From: Vibrio sp. qd031
GTDB taxonomy: Bacteria > Pseudomonadota > Gammaproteobacteria > Enterobacterales > Vibrionaceae
Assembly: GCF_002100145.1 (NCBI RefSeq)
Contig: NZ_JXQD01000025.1
Span: 62,001-126,000, forward strand
Reading direction: 5' to 3'
DNA: 64,000 bases
A program made the position numbers and the translations under genes. Positions 49,607-59,874 of this stretch are shown piece after piece (within the stretch, counting starts at the first letter, position 1; every line of letters begins with the position of its first letter). Under the pieces are notes generated by a model. The model had not been told where the DNA came from. It ran no database searches and worked only from the letters and a program-made list of their open reading frames with translations.

Positions 49607-50767
49607 ATGAAAGAATTAATAGACGCAGTGACTGGCTCATTTGAGCAGGTACTTAACTACGCGCCAACGCATATTATCCAAGCTCCAGGACGTGTGAATC
49701 TTATTGGTGAACACACCGATTATAACGACGGTTTTGTTTTACCTTGCGCGATCAACTACAACACCGTTGTGGCTGCGGCAAAACGTGATGACAGCATCAT
49801 CCGCTTGATTTCAGTGGATTACGATAACGCCACTGATGAGTTTGATATTGAACAAGAGATCGAATTCATCGAAGACAAAATGTGGGCAAACTACATTCGT
49901 GGCGTCGTGAAGTATCTGATGAAACGCGGTTACACCTTGGGTGGCGCCGACATCAGTGTGAGCGGTAACGTTCCTCAAGGTGCAGGACTGAGCTCTAGTG
50001 CAGCTTTGGAAGTGGTGATTGGTCAAACGTTTAAAGAGCTATTTAACCTCGACATTTCACAGTCTGAAATCGCGTTAAATGGTCAGCAGGCTGAAAATGA
50101 ATTTGTAGGCTGTAACTGTGGGATCATGGACCAAATGATTTCAGCGGTGGGCAAAGAAAATCACGCAATGCTGCTCGATTGTCGTTCATTAGAGACCCAA
50201 TTGGTGTCTATGCCAGAAGATCTAGCCGTAGTGATCATCAACTCCAATAAAAAGCGTGGTCTGGTCGACAGTGAATACAACACTCGTCGTGAGCAGTGTG
50301 AAGAAGCGGCTCGCATCATGGGTGTGAAAGCACTGCGCGATGCCGACATGGCGCTGTTCGACAGTAAGTTTTCTCTTATGTCAGAGGCAACGGCTAAACG
50401 TGCTCGTCACGTGATCACAGAAAATGAGCGTACTGTTGAAGCGGCTAAAGCGCTAGCCGATCGAGACATGACTCGTATGGGCGAGTTAATGGCGCAATCT
50501 CATGCTTCAATGCGAGACGATTTTGAGATCACTGTGCCGGCAATCGATACTTTGGTAGAAATTGTCAAAGCTGTGATCGGCGATCAAGGTGGTGTACGCA
50601 TGACCGGTGGCGGTTTTGGTGGCTGCATCGTATCCTTAATGCCACCCGCTTTGGTAGACGATGTAAAAGCAGCGGTAGAAGCGCAATACCAAGCTGCAAC
50701 GGGTCTTAAAGAGTCTATTTACGTTTGCCAAGCAAAAGACGGCGCAGGACTGGTTAAGGAAATCTAA
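49607..50767 (+). CDS. galK: Galactokinase
   Basis: Phosphorylates galactose at C1 with ATP. The 386-residue GHMP kinase has the galactokinase signature [22 protein letters not shown], the ATP loop [17 protein letters not shown], the catalytic Asp in CNCGIMDQM, and motif 3 [12 protein letters not shown]. It starts 16 bases after galT with AAGG as ribosome site and ends 2 bases before galM. Confidence 0.97.
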   Translation: MKELIDAVTGSFEQVLNYAPTHIIQAPGRVNLIGEHTDYNDGFVLPCAINYNTVVAAAKRDDSIIRLISVDYDNATDEFDIEQEIEFIEDKMWANYIRGVVKYLMKRGYTLGGADISVSGNVPQGAGLSSSAALEVVIGQTFKELFNLDISQSEIALNGQQAENEFVGCNCGIMDQMISAVGKENHAMLLDCRSLETQLVSMPEDLAVVIINSNKKRGLVDSEYNTRREQCEEAARIMGVKALRDADMALFDSKFSLMSEATAKRARHVITENERTVEAAKALADRDMTRMGELMAQSHASMRDDFEITVPAIDTLVEIVKAVIGDQGGVRMTGGGFGGCIVSLMPPALVDDVKAAVEAQYQAATGLKESIYVCQAKDGAGLVKEI

Positions 50768-50769
50768 AA

Positions 50770-51831
50770 ATGACACAAGGCTCTCTGAAAGAGCGAATCG
50801 AAGCTGGGTTGGCCAAGGATGGTCACCCGGTGAAGGTCGTTGAGCTCAAAAACTCTCATGGTATGACCGCCACGTTTATGGATGTGGGCGCGACATGGTT
50901 AAGTACGACTATGCCAGTGAAAGGGCAATCAAGAGAGTTGTTACTGGGTGTAGGCAGTATCGATGAGTACTATGATCACGGTGGCTGCTTAGGGTCTACG
51001 GTAGGGCGTTATGCCAACCGCATTAAGCATGGCCAACTGGTTATCGATGGCGAAACCTACTCACTGCCAACAAACGCTGCTGGTAATACATTGCACGGTG
51101 GCAGTGATGGTTTCCATCGCCGCCGTTGGACAATCGAAAAACAGACCGATGACAAAGTACAGTTTAGCCTTGTGTCTAAAGATGGTGACCAAGGCTTCCC
51201 TGGTGAAGTCGCGGTTTTGCTCACCTATGAGCTAACAGAGTTGAATCAAGTCCAGATCCACTTTCGAGCGGTAACGACGCAACCGACAGTTGTGAATTTG
51301 ACTAACCACGCTTACTTTGATTTATCTGGTGGACAGGCCGAAGATTGCTTGACGCATCAAATGATGGTGAATGCACCGCAGTTTTTACCGTCCGATGATA
51401 CGGGTATTCCTTTTGGCGAACTGTTGGATGTTGAAGGCACCAGTTTTGACTTCCGCGCTCTCAAACCAATTGGTCATTCGTTTAAATCGGATGAGCATCA
51501 ATTGCGCGCCAACGGCTACGATCATTCATTTTTACTCGACAGAGAGTGCATGTCTGGTGAGGTTGCCGCTGAACTGATTTCGCCGCAAGGTGATCTGAGC
51601 ATGAAAGTGTTTACCACTAAACCGGCGATTCAAGTGTACACCGGTAACTTCTTAGCGGGTAACCCTAAGCGAGAAGGCGGCGAGTACAGCAGTTACGCTG
51701 GGGTCGCATTAGAAACTCAATACATGCCGGATAGCCCAAATCACCCTGAGTGGCCACAGCCTGATGTGGTGTTGCGTGATGAAGAAGAGTACATGCAAAG
51801 CACGATTTATCAGTTTGACGAAATCGGATAA
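50770..51831 (+). CDS. galM: Galactose mutarotase (aldose 1-epimerase)
   Basis: Converts beta- to alpha-galactose, the form used by GalK and the complement of LacZ, which releases the beta form. The 353-residue beta-sandwich protein has GSTVGRYANRI, NTLHGGSDGFHRRRW, the catalytic His in VNLTNHAYFDL and the catalytic Glu in GVALETQYMPDSPNHPEWP. It starts 2 bases after galK. Confidence 0.95.
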   Translation: MTQGSLKERIEAGLAKDGHPVKVVELKNSHGMTATFMDVGATWLSTTMPVKGQSRELLLGVGSIDEYYDHGGCLGSTVGRYANRIKHGQLVIDGETYSLPTNAAGNTLHGGSDGFHRRRWTIEKQTDDKVQFSLVSKDGDQGFPGEVAVLLTYELTELNQVQIHFRAVTTQPTVVNLTNHAYFDLSGGQAEDCLTHQMMVNAPQFLPSDDTGIPFGELLDVEGTSFDFRALKPIGHSFKSDEHQLRANGYDHSFLLDRECMSGEVAAELISPQGDLSMKVFTTKPAIQVYTGNFLAGNPKREGGEYSSYAGVALETQYMPDSPNHPEWPQPDVVLRDEEEYMQSTIYQFDEIG

Positions 51832-51870
51832 ACATTAATGGGTACCCAGCATCCATTAATGTAAGAGACA

Positions 51871-51909
51871 AAAAAGCCTCGTGGTGAGTTCACAACGAGG
51901 CTTTTTTTT
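51871..51909. terminator. Bidirectional terminator between galM and galR
   Basis: AAAAAGCCTCGT (51871-51882) pairs with ACGAGGCTTTTT (51895-51906), with additional GTGA/TCAC pairing near the loop. T-runs on both strands end the convergent galM and galR transcripts. Confidence 0.93.
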
Positions 51910-51935
51910 ATTTGGACTTTTCTTATAAAGTCAGT

Positions 51936-52940
51936 TTAGTCGGCACGTTTTTGCACAGAATCTCTTTTGACTAGAGTGGGTGAGAACATTAGGACTTCGC
52001 TCGGATCTTTTTCGCCTCTGGCCAAGGCAATAGATAGGCGAGCGGCTTTTTCGGCCATCAATGCGATTGGGTAGCGCACTGTCGTTAATCGTGGCTGTAA
52101 GTAACGGGCAATGAGTCCATCATCGAACCCAATAATTGAGATCTCATCGGGCAGTTGTCGGCTGTTTTCTTGCAGTACCGAAATCGCTCCTGCAGCCATA
52201 TAGTCGTTATATGAGACAATAGCAGTCATCTTTAACGACTTTGCCAATAAATTGGTCATCGACGTTTCACCACCGTCGTTATTAGGCTCACCGTATTCAA
52301 TAAAGCTTGCTGGCAAATTAATGTTGTGCGCGTCTAAAGCGGCTTGATAGCCTTCTACACGTTGAGTGGAGTCTTCAATTTCATGAGATGACGCGAGGCA
52401 AGCGATATTTTTGTGACCGAGCTTAATTAGGTGCTCGGTGGCCATATACGCGCCGCGGTAGTTGTCTAGAGCGATGCAGCGCGTTTCGAGTCCAGGAATG
52501 CTTCTATTGATGATCACCAATGCGGGTACTTCGTCAGCATAAGCGATAAGTTCTTCATCGCTAATGCTTTTTGCATGAATCACTAACGATTCACAGCGAC
52601 TGTTAATTAACAGCTCTATGGCTTTTCGTTCTTGCTCTTCATCGTGGTACCCATTACAAACAAGGATGTGTTTGCCATGTTCATGAGCAACATTATCGAC
52701 CGCTTTTACCATCGCCCCAAAGAATGGGTCGGCGACATCGCTCACCAATACACCAACAGTGTTGGTAGATTGATTGACCAACGCCCTAGCATTAGCATTA
52801 GGACGATATCCTAGCTTTTTCATTGCCACAGTGACTGCCGCAACAGACTGTTTACTGGCTTTAGGAGAGTTATTGATCACCCGTGATACGGTGGCGACAG
52901 ATACACCAGCGTCACGGGCAACATCTTTAATCGTTGCCAT
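51936..52940 (-). CDS. galR: Galactose repressor GalR (LacI family)
   Basis: A 334-residue LacI-family regulator. The N-terminal helix-turn-helix MATIKDVARDAGVSVATVSRVINNSPKAS is nearly the same as E. coli GalR, as are the hinge (NANARALVNQST), ALVIINRSIPGLETRCIALDNYRGAY and IGFDD...PRLTTVRYPI. It would bind the GTGTAAACGTTTACAC-type palindromes found around the gal and lac genes and be released by galactose. The open frame begins at 52961, but ATG 52940 gives the family N-terminus. It is convergent with the gal operon and divergent from the symporter. Confidence 0.94.
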   Translation of the reverse strand: MATIKDVARDAGVSVATVSRVINNSPKASKQSVAAVTVAMKKLGYRPNANARALVNQSTNTVGVLVSDVADPFFGAMVKAVDNVAHEHGKHILVCNGYHDEEQERKAIELLINSRCESLVIHAKSISDEELIAYADEVPALVIINRSIPGLETRCIALDNYRGAYMATEHLIKLGHKNIACLASSHEIEDSTQRVEGYQAALDAHNINLPASFIEYGEPNNDGGETSMTNLLAKSLKMTAIVSYNDYMAAGAISVLQENSRQLPDEISIIGFDDGLIARYLQPRLTTVRYPIALMAEKAARLSIALARGEKDPSEVLMFSPTLVKRDSVQKRAD

Positions 52941-53062
52941 TGCTATTAGGCCTATTAACAAATACTTACGCTATTACAGCGTACAAGTGTAATTTTTGCA
53001 ATTTCCATTACACAGATCTGTGATTCAAAGTGCAAACCCTTTATCAGCGGGGGATGAGAGAG

Positions 53063-53076
53063 TGAAATCGTTTACA
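53063..53076. promoter_or_regulatory. Degenerate GalR-type site between galR and the symporter
   Basis: TGAAATCGTTTACA has one good half-site (CGTTTACA) and one weak one. It could give galR autoregulation or control of the symporter. The remaining 52941-53226 shows no further gene. Confidence 0.4.
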
Positions 53077-53226
53077 AAATTGTGTGTGGTGGTGCATTCT
53101 GTTTCATGGCAACTTAAACAACAACTTAGACATTTATTGACTAATATTAACCTTTACAGGATGGCTATCTGATATAGTCCGGCGCTATTTTGAAGCACGA
53201 AATAAATGTTAGGAGGTATTCATTTT

Positions 53227-54531
53227 ATGGGTACACAACGTAAATATTCACTGACCACTCGCGTCATTATCGGTATGGTCAGTGGCATTTTAGTCGGGCT
53301 ATTGCTCCGTACTCTGTTTCCAGAGAACACGTTCGTCCAAGAGTATTTGGTGGACGGTTTGTTCAATGTTGGTGGAGCAATCTTCATCGCCAGCCTTAAG
53401 ATGCTGGTAGTGCCTTTAGTCTTCGTTTCATTAGTTTGCGGAACCAGTTCACTTAAAGATATATCCACTCTGGGACGCTTGGGCGGGAAAACCGTTCTCT
53501 TTTACTTGGTCACAACCTGTATTGCGATCACATTGGCCATTTTCATGGGTAACCTGTTCCAACCAGGTGCTGGTGCGGATTTAACCGCCGCGGCAACGTT
53601 CGCCTCCGCTGATGCTCCTGCATTAGGGACGGTGATCATTGATATGTTCCCAACCAACCCAATTCAATCTATGGCTGAGGGAAATACTCTACAGATCATT
53701 GTGTTCGCCATCCTATTTGGTGTCGCGATCAGCGCAGCAGGTGAACCGGGCGAACGTATTGCAGCCGTATTCCAAGATCTCAATGAAGTGATCATGAAGC
53801 TGGTGACCATTTTGATGAATGTCGCGCCTTATGGTGTGTTTTTCTTGATGTCCAAGCTGTTTGTAGGGTTAGGTGTCGACGCGATTTGGAATCTTGCGGG
53901 TTACTTCTTAGTGTTAAGCGGAACATTGCTTATCCACGGATTGGTTGTTTACAGCCTGTTTTTGAAAGTGTTTACCGGTCTAAGCCCGCTTAAATTCCTG
54001 AAAAAAATGGAAGATGCAGTGATGTTCGCTTTTTCTACAGCGTCATCAAATGCAACTATTCCTGTGACGATGGAAACCGCAACTCAGCGCATGGGTGTAA
54101 AAAACCGCGTGGCGTCGTTCACCGTACCGCTTGGGGCAACGATTAACATGGATGGCACCGCCATCATGCAAGGTGTAGCGACAGCTTTCATTGCGCAAGC
54201 TTATGGTATTGACCTAACTATAGGGGATTACTTGATGGTGATCTTGACCGCTACATTGGCCTCTATTGGTACGGCAGGTGTTCCTGGTGTAGGTTTGATT
54301 ATGTTGGCAATGGTTCTTAACCAAGTAGGCTTACCTGTAGAAGGCATCGCTTTGATTATGGGTGTCGACCGATTGCTTGATATGATCCGTACTGCGGTGA
54401 ATATCACCGGTGATACTGCGGTGAGTGTTATCGTAGCTAAATCTGAAGGCGATTTAGATGAAGCGATGTTTAATGATCCAAAAGCAGGTGAAAAACAAGA
54501 AGAGTTGGACATTCACCACATTAAACCGTAG
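53227..54531 (+). CDS. Dicarboxylate/amino acid:cation symporter (DAACS)
   Basis: A 434-residue transporter of the GltP/GltT/DctA family. Helices begin with VIIGMVSGILVGLLL; the substrate-binding region shows the serine-rich tip AFSTASSNATIPVTME, and NMDGTAIMQGVATAFIAQ and GVDRLLDMIRTAVNITGD contain the cation- and substrate-binding residues (NMDGT, RTAVN). It imports dicarboxylates or acidic amino acids; the exact substrate is not readable. The ATG at 53227 has AGGAGG at 53211-53216; the earlier ATG 53206 lies before this site and is rejected. Confidence 0.92.
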   Translation: MGTQRKYSLTTRVIIGMVSGILVGLLLRTLFPENTFVQEYLVDGLFNVGGAIFIASLKMLVVPLVFVSLVCGTSSLKDISTLGRLGGKTVLFYLVTTCIAITLAIFMGNLFQPGAGADLTAAATFASADAPALGTVIIDMFPTNPIQSMAEGNTLQIIVFAILFGVAISAAGEPGERIAAVFQDLNEVIMKLVTILMNVAPYGVFFLMSKLFVGLGVDAIWNLAGYFLVLSGTLLIHGLVVYSLFLKVFTGLSPLKFLKKMEDAVMFAFSTASSNATIPVTMETATQRMGVKNRVASFTVPLGATINMDGTAIMQGVATAFIAQAYGIDLTIGDYLMVILTATLASIGTAGVPGVGLIMLAMVLNQVGLPVEGIALIMGVDRLLDMIRTAVNITGDTAVSVIVAKSEGDLDEAMFNDPKAGEKQEELDIHHIKP

Positions 54532-54556
54532 CAATTCGTTCACTGTTATCCCTATT

Positions 54557-54589
54557 AAAAAGCCTGACACTTATGTGTCAGGCTTTTTT
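54557..54589. terminator. Bidirectional terminator between symporter and dapD
   Basis: AAAAAGCCTGACAC (54557-54570), loop TTAT, GTGTCAGGCTTTTT from 54575, with T-runs on both strands. Confidence 0.95.
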
Positions 54590-54648
54590 AGTTTGAGTAT
54601 CTCGTCCTGCTGTGTGTTAACACATTAAGGACCCAATATGGCAACGGA

Positions 54649-55680
54649 TTAGTTGTTGCTATGAAGCTCGCTGTTAAGCTCTACAGCGCTCTTGTTGGTC
54701 AAGCACTCGACACAGCCAGTCTGAGAGTTACGACGGAACAGTAGATCGGATTTACCTGCAAGATCGCGCGCTTTAACGATTTCAACTTCTTGGCCGCTGT
54801 TATCTAGCATGCGCACTTTAGTACCTGCAGTGACATACAGACCAGATTCAATGGTGCAACGATCACCCAGTGGGAAACCAAGTCCAGCATTTGCACCTAG
54901 CAAGCTGTTTTCACCGATGGCGATAACCATTTTACCACCGCCAGAGAGTGTACCCATGATGGATGCACCACCACCGATGTCAGAGCCATTGCCCACTAAT
55001 ACACCCGCAGAGATACGGCCTTCAACCATGCTAACGCCTGTGGTTCCCGCGTTAAAGTTAATGAAACCTTCGTGCATAACAGTGGTGCCTTCGCCCACAT
55101 GCGCACCCAAACGAACGCGTGAGGTGTCGGCCACACGGATACCCGTTGGGACAACGTAGTCTACCATCTTAGGAAACTTATCAACGCAATCGACAGTGAG
55201 CGCACGACCCGCTAGGCGGGCTTCAATTTGGCGATCAGCCAATTCTGGCAAGTCGATAGGACCTTCGTTGGTCCAAGCTACGTTGTGGAGTAAACCAAAA
55301 ATACCATCTAACACAGTACCGTGAGGCTGAACTAAACGATGTGAAATAAGTTGCAGCTTAAGAAAGCCCTCTGCAACCGTTTGTGGTTTGTCGTCAGACT
55401 CTAGAATTACCAAAACTAACGCTTGCTCAGACTGAGCGGCTTTTTCTGCAAAACTTGCGTTGGCTACATCACCATGCGCTGCAAATGCGGTCGCCAGTTC
55501 AGCGGCTTGAACTTGGTTCACTTCGATATCAGAATTTCCACCTTGATAACCCACTAAAGCAGCAATGGCATCGACCAGTGCGGACGCAGGATTAAGAAGA
55601 GGATTTGGGAAGAATGCTTCGAAGATTTTTCCGTCGCGGTTTTTGGTTGCAGCGCCAAGGGCTAAAGCAAAATGTGCCAT
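54649..55680 (-). CDS. dapD: Tetrahydrodipicolinate N-succinyltransferase, long DapD type
   Basis: Adds succinyl to tetrahydrodipicolinate in the lysine/diaminopimelate pathway. The 343-residue protein has an N-terminal domain longer than the 274-residue E. coli enzyme, as is usual for Vibrio, followed by a left-handed beta-helix of hexapeptide repeats (VRLGAHVGEGTTVMHEGFINFNAGT ... VEGRISAGVLVGNGSDIGGGASIMGTLSGGG). ATG 55680 (MAHFALALGAATKNRDGKI) fits relatives; the open frame from 55770 adds 30 residues without support. ATG 55698 is an alternative. Confidence 0.93.
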   Translation of the reverse strand: MAHFALALGAATKNRDGKIFEAFFPNPLLNPASALVDAIAALVGYQGGNSDIEVNQVQAAELATAFAAHGDVANASFAEKAAQSEQALVLVILESDDKPQTVAEGFLKLQLISHRLVQPHGTVLDGIFGLLHNVAWTNEGPIDLPELADRQIEARLAGRALTVDCVDKFPKMVDYVVPTGIRVADTSRVRLGAHVGEGTTVMHEGFINFNAGTTGVSMVEGRISAGVLVGNGSDIGGGASIMGTLSGGGKMVIAIGENSLLGANAGLGFPLGDRCTIESGLYVTAGTKVRMLDNSGQEVEIVKARDLAGKSDLLFRRNSQTGCVECLTNKSAVELNSELHSNN

Positions 55681-55833
55681 GTTGTGTGTCGTCTCCATCG
55701 ATAGTGTGTTCTCTGCCTCGATACGTATGTCTTGGCAGGATTGTGACACCATCATAGTCAGACTAATCACAACTGAAAAGAGCTCGATGCGAAATTATGC
55801 AGGGATTTTTACTTTGCCTGACTTTTTATTCCA

Positions 55834-55868
55834 TAAAAAACAAAAGAGGCCGCCTAAGCGACCTCTTT
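55834..55868 (-). terminator. Terminator of yebG
   Basis: On the minus strand AAAGAGGTCGC (55868-55858) pairs with GCGGCCTCTTT (55853-55843) with one G-U pair and a 4-base loop, followed by TGTTTTTT. Confidence 0.85.
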
Positions 55869-55888
55869 AAACTGGGGTTAGGGTTGGA

Positions 55889-56182
55889 TTACGCAGCGTC
55901 GTCTGCTACGTCCGTTTTCACCGCTTCTACTTTAGGCTTTTTAGGCGCAGGTTTGCGCTTAGCCCCTAATGCAATCAACACATCTTCTTTATGCTTGGCA
56001 AGATACATAGCGATCTCTTCTTGTTTTGACTCGTCGTCAATGAGCTCACTAGTGCCAAGAAGCTCAAATAGCTCATCGGCCATATCCAACATTTTGTCAT
56101 AGGCATCCGCTTCGGCTTTTGAGGTAAAAGTCATCTTTTCTTCTCCGTTGCGCTCTACCACGTACTTCACGATCACAGCCAT
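55889..56182 (-). CDS. yebG: YebG family SOS-induced protein
   Basis: A 97-residue protein starting MAVIVKYVVERNGEEKMTFTSKAEADAYDKMLDMADEL, very close to E. coli YebG (MAVEVKYVV...EEKMSFTSKKEADAYDKMLD). It is a DNA-damage-inducible small protein of unknown mechanism. The basic C-terminal tail is KRKPAPKKPK. A LexA box lies 34 bases upstream, and a terminator follows the gene. Confidence 0.93.
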   Translation of the reverse strand: MAVIVKYVVERNGEEKMTFTSKAEADAYDKMLDMADELFELLGTSELIDDESKQEEIAMYLAKHKEDVLIALGAKRKPAPKKPKVEAVKTDVADDAA

Positions 56183-56215
56183 GGTGGTTCCTCTATAATT
56201 TCATGGTTAACTATA

Positions 56216-56231
56216 CTGGCTTTTTATACAG
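56216..56231. promoter_or_regulatory. LexA box of yebG
   Basis: CTGGCTTTTTATACAG (CTG-N10-CAG) lies 34-49 bases before the yebG start, overlapping where its promoter should be. E. coli yebG is also LexA-controlled. Confidence 0.85.
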
Positions 56232-56379
56232 TTTTTAGGGCTTTTCGTCCAGTGACATTTCCTCAAACTCTGACCTAACGCGCAACAATTATTCGATTGC
56301 AACGTTGAGGCTAACCGAGCAATTTCGCCTTATGCTACAGTGAGTAAACAGACAGCACATTCAACTAACAGGCTACTTC

Positions 56380-59300
56380 GTGTTTACGGTATATCACTCC
56401 AATCAAATCGACTTGCTTAACTCTCTTATGATTGAGTTGATACGCAACGATCCATTGCCCAACCCACTGCAAGCGGAAGTCATTTTGGTGCAGAGTCCAG
56501 GTATGTCGCAATGGTTAAAACTGTCGATTGCCCAGCAACAAGGGGTGGCGGGTAATATCGAGTTTCCGCTTCCAGCCACTTTTATTTGGCAGTTGTTTGA
56601 AAAAGTGCTTCCAGATGTGCCGTCGAAAAGTGCCTTTAACAAAGAGTCGATGACTTGGCGGTTAAACGCGATTTTACCGAACTATTTAGACACCGAAGAG
56701 TTTGCGCCGCTGTCGCGCTATTTAAACGATGCTGATCCACTAAAACAGCTGCAATTGGCTGAAAAAATTGCCGATACGTTCGACGGGTATTTGGTGTATC
56801 GGCCCGATTGGATAGCAGCGTGGGAAGGGCATCAAGAGGTTGAAGAGGTTCCAGCTGAGCAAAGTTGGCAGCCCATTTTATGGCGTGCCCTGTTTGATCA
56901 TACTGTTGCGAGCGGAGCGTCTCCTTATCACCGTGCAAACCTCTACGATGACTTTATTGATACTCTTGCTCATTATCAGGGGCGGATTGAAGGCCTTCCT
57001 AGTCGTTTGTTTGTCTTTGGTATTTCGTCGCTGCCACCACGCTACTTGGAAGCGCTGCACGCGATAGGGCAGCACATCGACGTCCACTTCATGTTTGCTA
57101 ACCCATGTCGCTACTACTGGGGCGATGTACGTGATCAAAAAACCATAGCTAAAATGGCCGCACAAACTCGTAAGCATATCCAATGGCAGGGCGATCACTC
57201 TGTCGTGGGTAACGAAGCTCACGTGCTCAAAGGCAGCGAAGCGCAAAATATTGAAGACCCCACTCAGCAGGCTCAAGTTGGTAATGCTTTGCTTGCCAGT
57301 ATGGGAAAACTGGGATGTGATAACCTGCTGCTACTCTCCCAGTTGGAATGCCAAGAGATTGAAGCGTTTGTTGATCATGACCTTAACGCAGCAACGTTGT
57401 TACAAAGAATTCAGTCCGATATTTTGGAGTTGGATCAGCGCGACATCAGCGACGATGATAGCATTCGACCAAAACACATCGTTGCAGACTCAGACCGCTC
57501 TCTGACGCTTCATCAATGCCATAGCCCAACTCGGGAAGTTGAGGTATTGCACGATCAGCTATTGCATCTTTTCGATAGCGATCCATCGCTGACCCCAAGG
57601 GATGTGATAGTGATGGTGCCAGATATTAACCGTTACACACCCGCTATTGAGGCTATTTTTGGACAAGCGAATGATGAGCGTAGGATCCCTTATTCCATAT
57701 CGGATCGCACAACAACAGAAGCCAACCCATTATTAAATGCCTTTTTCAGTTTGCTCGATTTGCCTAACTCACGAGCTCAATCCTCGTTGATGCTTGAACT
57801 GTTAGAGACCCCTGCTGTTTTGCGCCGCTTTGAGTTGTCGGTTCAAGAGTTTGAGCGAATTAAACTGTGGGTGGAAGAGGTAGGTATTCGATGGGGATTG
57901 ACCGAGAAAACGGCCGCAGAGTTAGGGTTTGAAGCCCCACTCAACACATGGCAATTTGGCCTACAGAGGATGCTCATGGGCTATTCTCTGCACCCAGATG
58001 TTGGCTTGTACGAGCAAGATGATAGAGTCATCTCTCCCTTTAATCACATTCAAGGGATGGACGCAGACGTTGCAGGTCGACTAGCGCAATACATCGACAA
58101 CTTAATCGAGTTTCAACAGCGGTTTGCCCAGTCACATAGCATTGAAGCGTGGATGGATATCATCAATCAGCTACTCAGCCAGTTCTTTACCCCAGAGTTA
58201 GATGAAGAGCTGATGGTGAGTGCGATCCGTGACGCACTGGTGTCGCTAAAGCAGCCACTTTCTGAGTTGGACGACGCACCGCAATTAGACATTGATTTGA
58301 TTCGATACTGCCTCAAACAGAAGTTAGATCAAAGTCGCGTTAGTCAGCGTTTTCTCGCGGGGCAAGTAAACTTTTGTACGCTAATGCCAATGCGCTCAAT
58401 ACCTTTTAAGGTTGTCTGTTTATTGGGTATGAATGATGGGGCCTACCCACCAGCAGAAATGGTGGAAGGGTTTGACTTGATGCAAAACAAGAGTCGCCCT
58501 GGTGATCGTTCACGACGCATAGACGGCCGCTATATGTTTTTGGAAGCGCTGCTCTCTGCGCAACACACTTTATACATTAGTTATGTGGCTCGCTCGATCC
58601 GAGATAATAGTGTGTCTGAGCCATCGATATTAGTTTCTGAGCTTTTGGAATACTGTGAGCAGAATTATTCGGTGCAGCTAGACATTCAAGCAGACGACAA
58701 TACGAATATGGGTGCCGATAACGAGTTGACCGATTTCATCACCTACTCTCACAGTATGACGCCTTACAGTCGTCATGCTTTTGATAGTGACACGCCGAGT
58801 TACGCGAGGGAGTGGTTGCCTGTTGCTCAGGCCAACAGTGGTAACGATGCCTCGCACACTGAAGTAAAACCACTGGCTGAAGACCAATGGCAATTACCGA
58901 GTTTCACCGATGAAATTGATGGCGAATTGATTGTAGAGCTAGACGTGCTTTCTCGTTTTTGGACACTCCCCGTTAAGCGTTACATGAATCAGCGGCTTGG
59001 GGTGTATTTCGATCCGTTTGATATCAAAATCGAAGACGATGAACCCTTTGCTATGGGGGGATTAGGGAGCTATTTGTTGCGGCAACAGTTGTTAGAGCAT
59101 TCGTTAGAACAGAGCATACAGGCTGGCGAAGTTGTCACCGATCCGCAGAGTTATCTCAAGCATAAGCGCGCTGAGGGGGTGTTACCCGTGGGTGCGTTTG
59201 GTGAGCTTGATATTGTCAGCAGTGAGCAACAAATCGCTATGTTGTTAGAGCGTATATTGCCGTATTGCAGTCGTCCGCAGCCCGCTAGGAGCATAGATCT

Positions 59301-59874
59301 TCACCTCTCTCCGTTAAGCGATACCCGCAGCGTGTTTCTCCAAGGTTGGTTAGACAATCAGTATGAGCAAGGCATGGTGCGTTATCGATGCGGACAGTTG
59401 AGTGCAAAGTATGTGTTAGGTTTTTGGATCGACCATCTCGCGGCTATGGCAACAGGTGAACAACGCAGTACTCAACTGTTTGGACTTGCTAAGCAGAACG
59501 TTGTTGAATGGACGCTACTGCCGCTGACGAGTGAGAATGCAAAGCATCACTTGGAAACCTTGATTCAACTCTATGTTGAAGGATTAGACTTACCGTTGCC
59601 ATTTTTTGTCGACACGGCATGGGAGGGCGCGTTAGTGATTGAGAAAGCCGGATTAGTGCTAGACAACCCTCCAGCAGACAGCGACGATGGATTAAAGGCG
59701 ATGGCCAAAATGCAGCAGACGTTCGAGGGCAACAGTTTCCGTCCTGGTGAATCTGACAATCCTTACATTCAAAGGGTTTGGCCTCAATGGAACGATCAGG
59801 TTGCTGAAAAGTGTTATCAACTCATGCTGGCGGTAATGCTACCGCTACTGAGTCATTGCGAGAGAGAGAAGTAG
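56380..59874 (+). CDS. recC: Exodeoxyribonuclease V gamma chain RecC
   Basis: Part of the RecBCD helicase-nuclease that processes double-strand ends and recognises Chi. The 1164-residue product is close to E. coli RecC (1122) throughout: VYHSNQIDLLNSLM, ILVQSPGMSQWLKLSIAQQ, FANPCRYYWGDVRD, HQCHSPTREVEVLHDQL and FLAGQVNFCTLMPMRSIPFKVVCLLGMNDGAYP. It contains inactivated helicase folds without a Walker A. The start is a GTG at 56380. The gene is followed by recB with no ptrA homologue between, unlike E. coli. Confidence 0.96.
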   Translation: MFTVYHSNQIDLLNSLMIELIRNDPLPNPLQAEVILVQSPGMSQWLKLSIAQQQGVAGNIEFPLPATFIWQLFEKVLPDVPSKSAFNKESMTWRLNAILPNYLDTEEFAPLSRYLNDADPLKQLQLAEKIADTFDGYLVYRPDWIAAWEGHQEVEEVPAEQSWQPILWRALFDHTVASGASPYHRANLYDDFIDTLAHYQGRIEGLPSRLFVFGISSLPPRYLEALHAIGQHIDVHFMFANPCRYYWGDVRDQKTIAKMAAQTRKHIQWQGDHSVVGNEAHVLKGSEAQNIEDPTQQAQVGNALLASMGKLGCDNLLLLSQLECQEIEAFVDHDLNAATLLQRIQSDILELDQRDISDDDSIRPKHIVADSDRSLTLHQCHSPTREVEVLHDQLLHLFDSDPSLTPRDVIVMVPDINRYTPAIEAIFGQANDERRIPYSISDRTTTEANPLLNAFFSLLDLPNSRAQSSLMLELLETPAVLRRFELSVQEFERIKLWVEEVGIRWGLTEKTAAELGFEAPLNTWQFGLQRMLMGYSLHPDVGLYEQDDRVISPFNHIQGMDADVAGRLAQYIDNLIEFQQRFAQSHSIEAWMDIINQLLSQFFTPELDEELMVSAIRDALVSLKQPLSELDDAPQLDIDLIRYCLKQKLDQSRVSQRFLAGQVNFCTLMPMRSIPFKVVCLLGMNDGAYPPAEMVEGFDLMQNKSRPGDRSRRIDGRYMFLEALLSAQHTLYISYVARSIRDNSVSEPSILVSELLEYCEQNYSVQLDIQADDNTNMGADNELTDFITYSHSMTPYSRHAFDSDTPSYAREWLPVAQANSGNDASHTEVKPLAEDQWQLPSFTDEIDGELIVELDVLSRFWTLPVKRYMNQRLGVYFDPFDIKIEDDEPFAMGGLGSYLLRQQLLEHSLEQSIQAGEVVTDPQSYLKHKRAEGVLPVGAFGELDIVSSEQQIAMLLERILPYCSRPQPARSIDLHLSPLSDTRSVFLQGWLDNQYEQGMVRYRCGQLSAKYVLGFWIDHLAAMATGEQRSTQLFGLAKQNVVEWTLLPLTSENAKHHLETLIQLYVEGLDLPLPFFVDTAWEGALVIEKAGLVLDNPPADSDDGLKAMAKMQQTFEGNSFRPGESDNPYIQRVWPQWNDQVAEKCYQLMLAVMLPLLSHCEREK

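Noticed and set aside
50021..50036. TCAAACGTTTAA-like match to the GalR operator core within galK
   Set aside because: Only the 8-base core AAACGTTT is symmetric; the flanks do not fit, and the codons for conserved Gln-Thr-Phe-Lys explain the sequence.
55565..56102. Plus-strand frames opposite dapD and yebG
   Set aside because: They are antisense shadows of genes with clear family matches and have no start signals.
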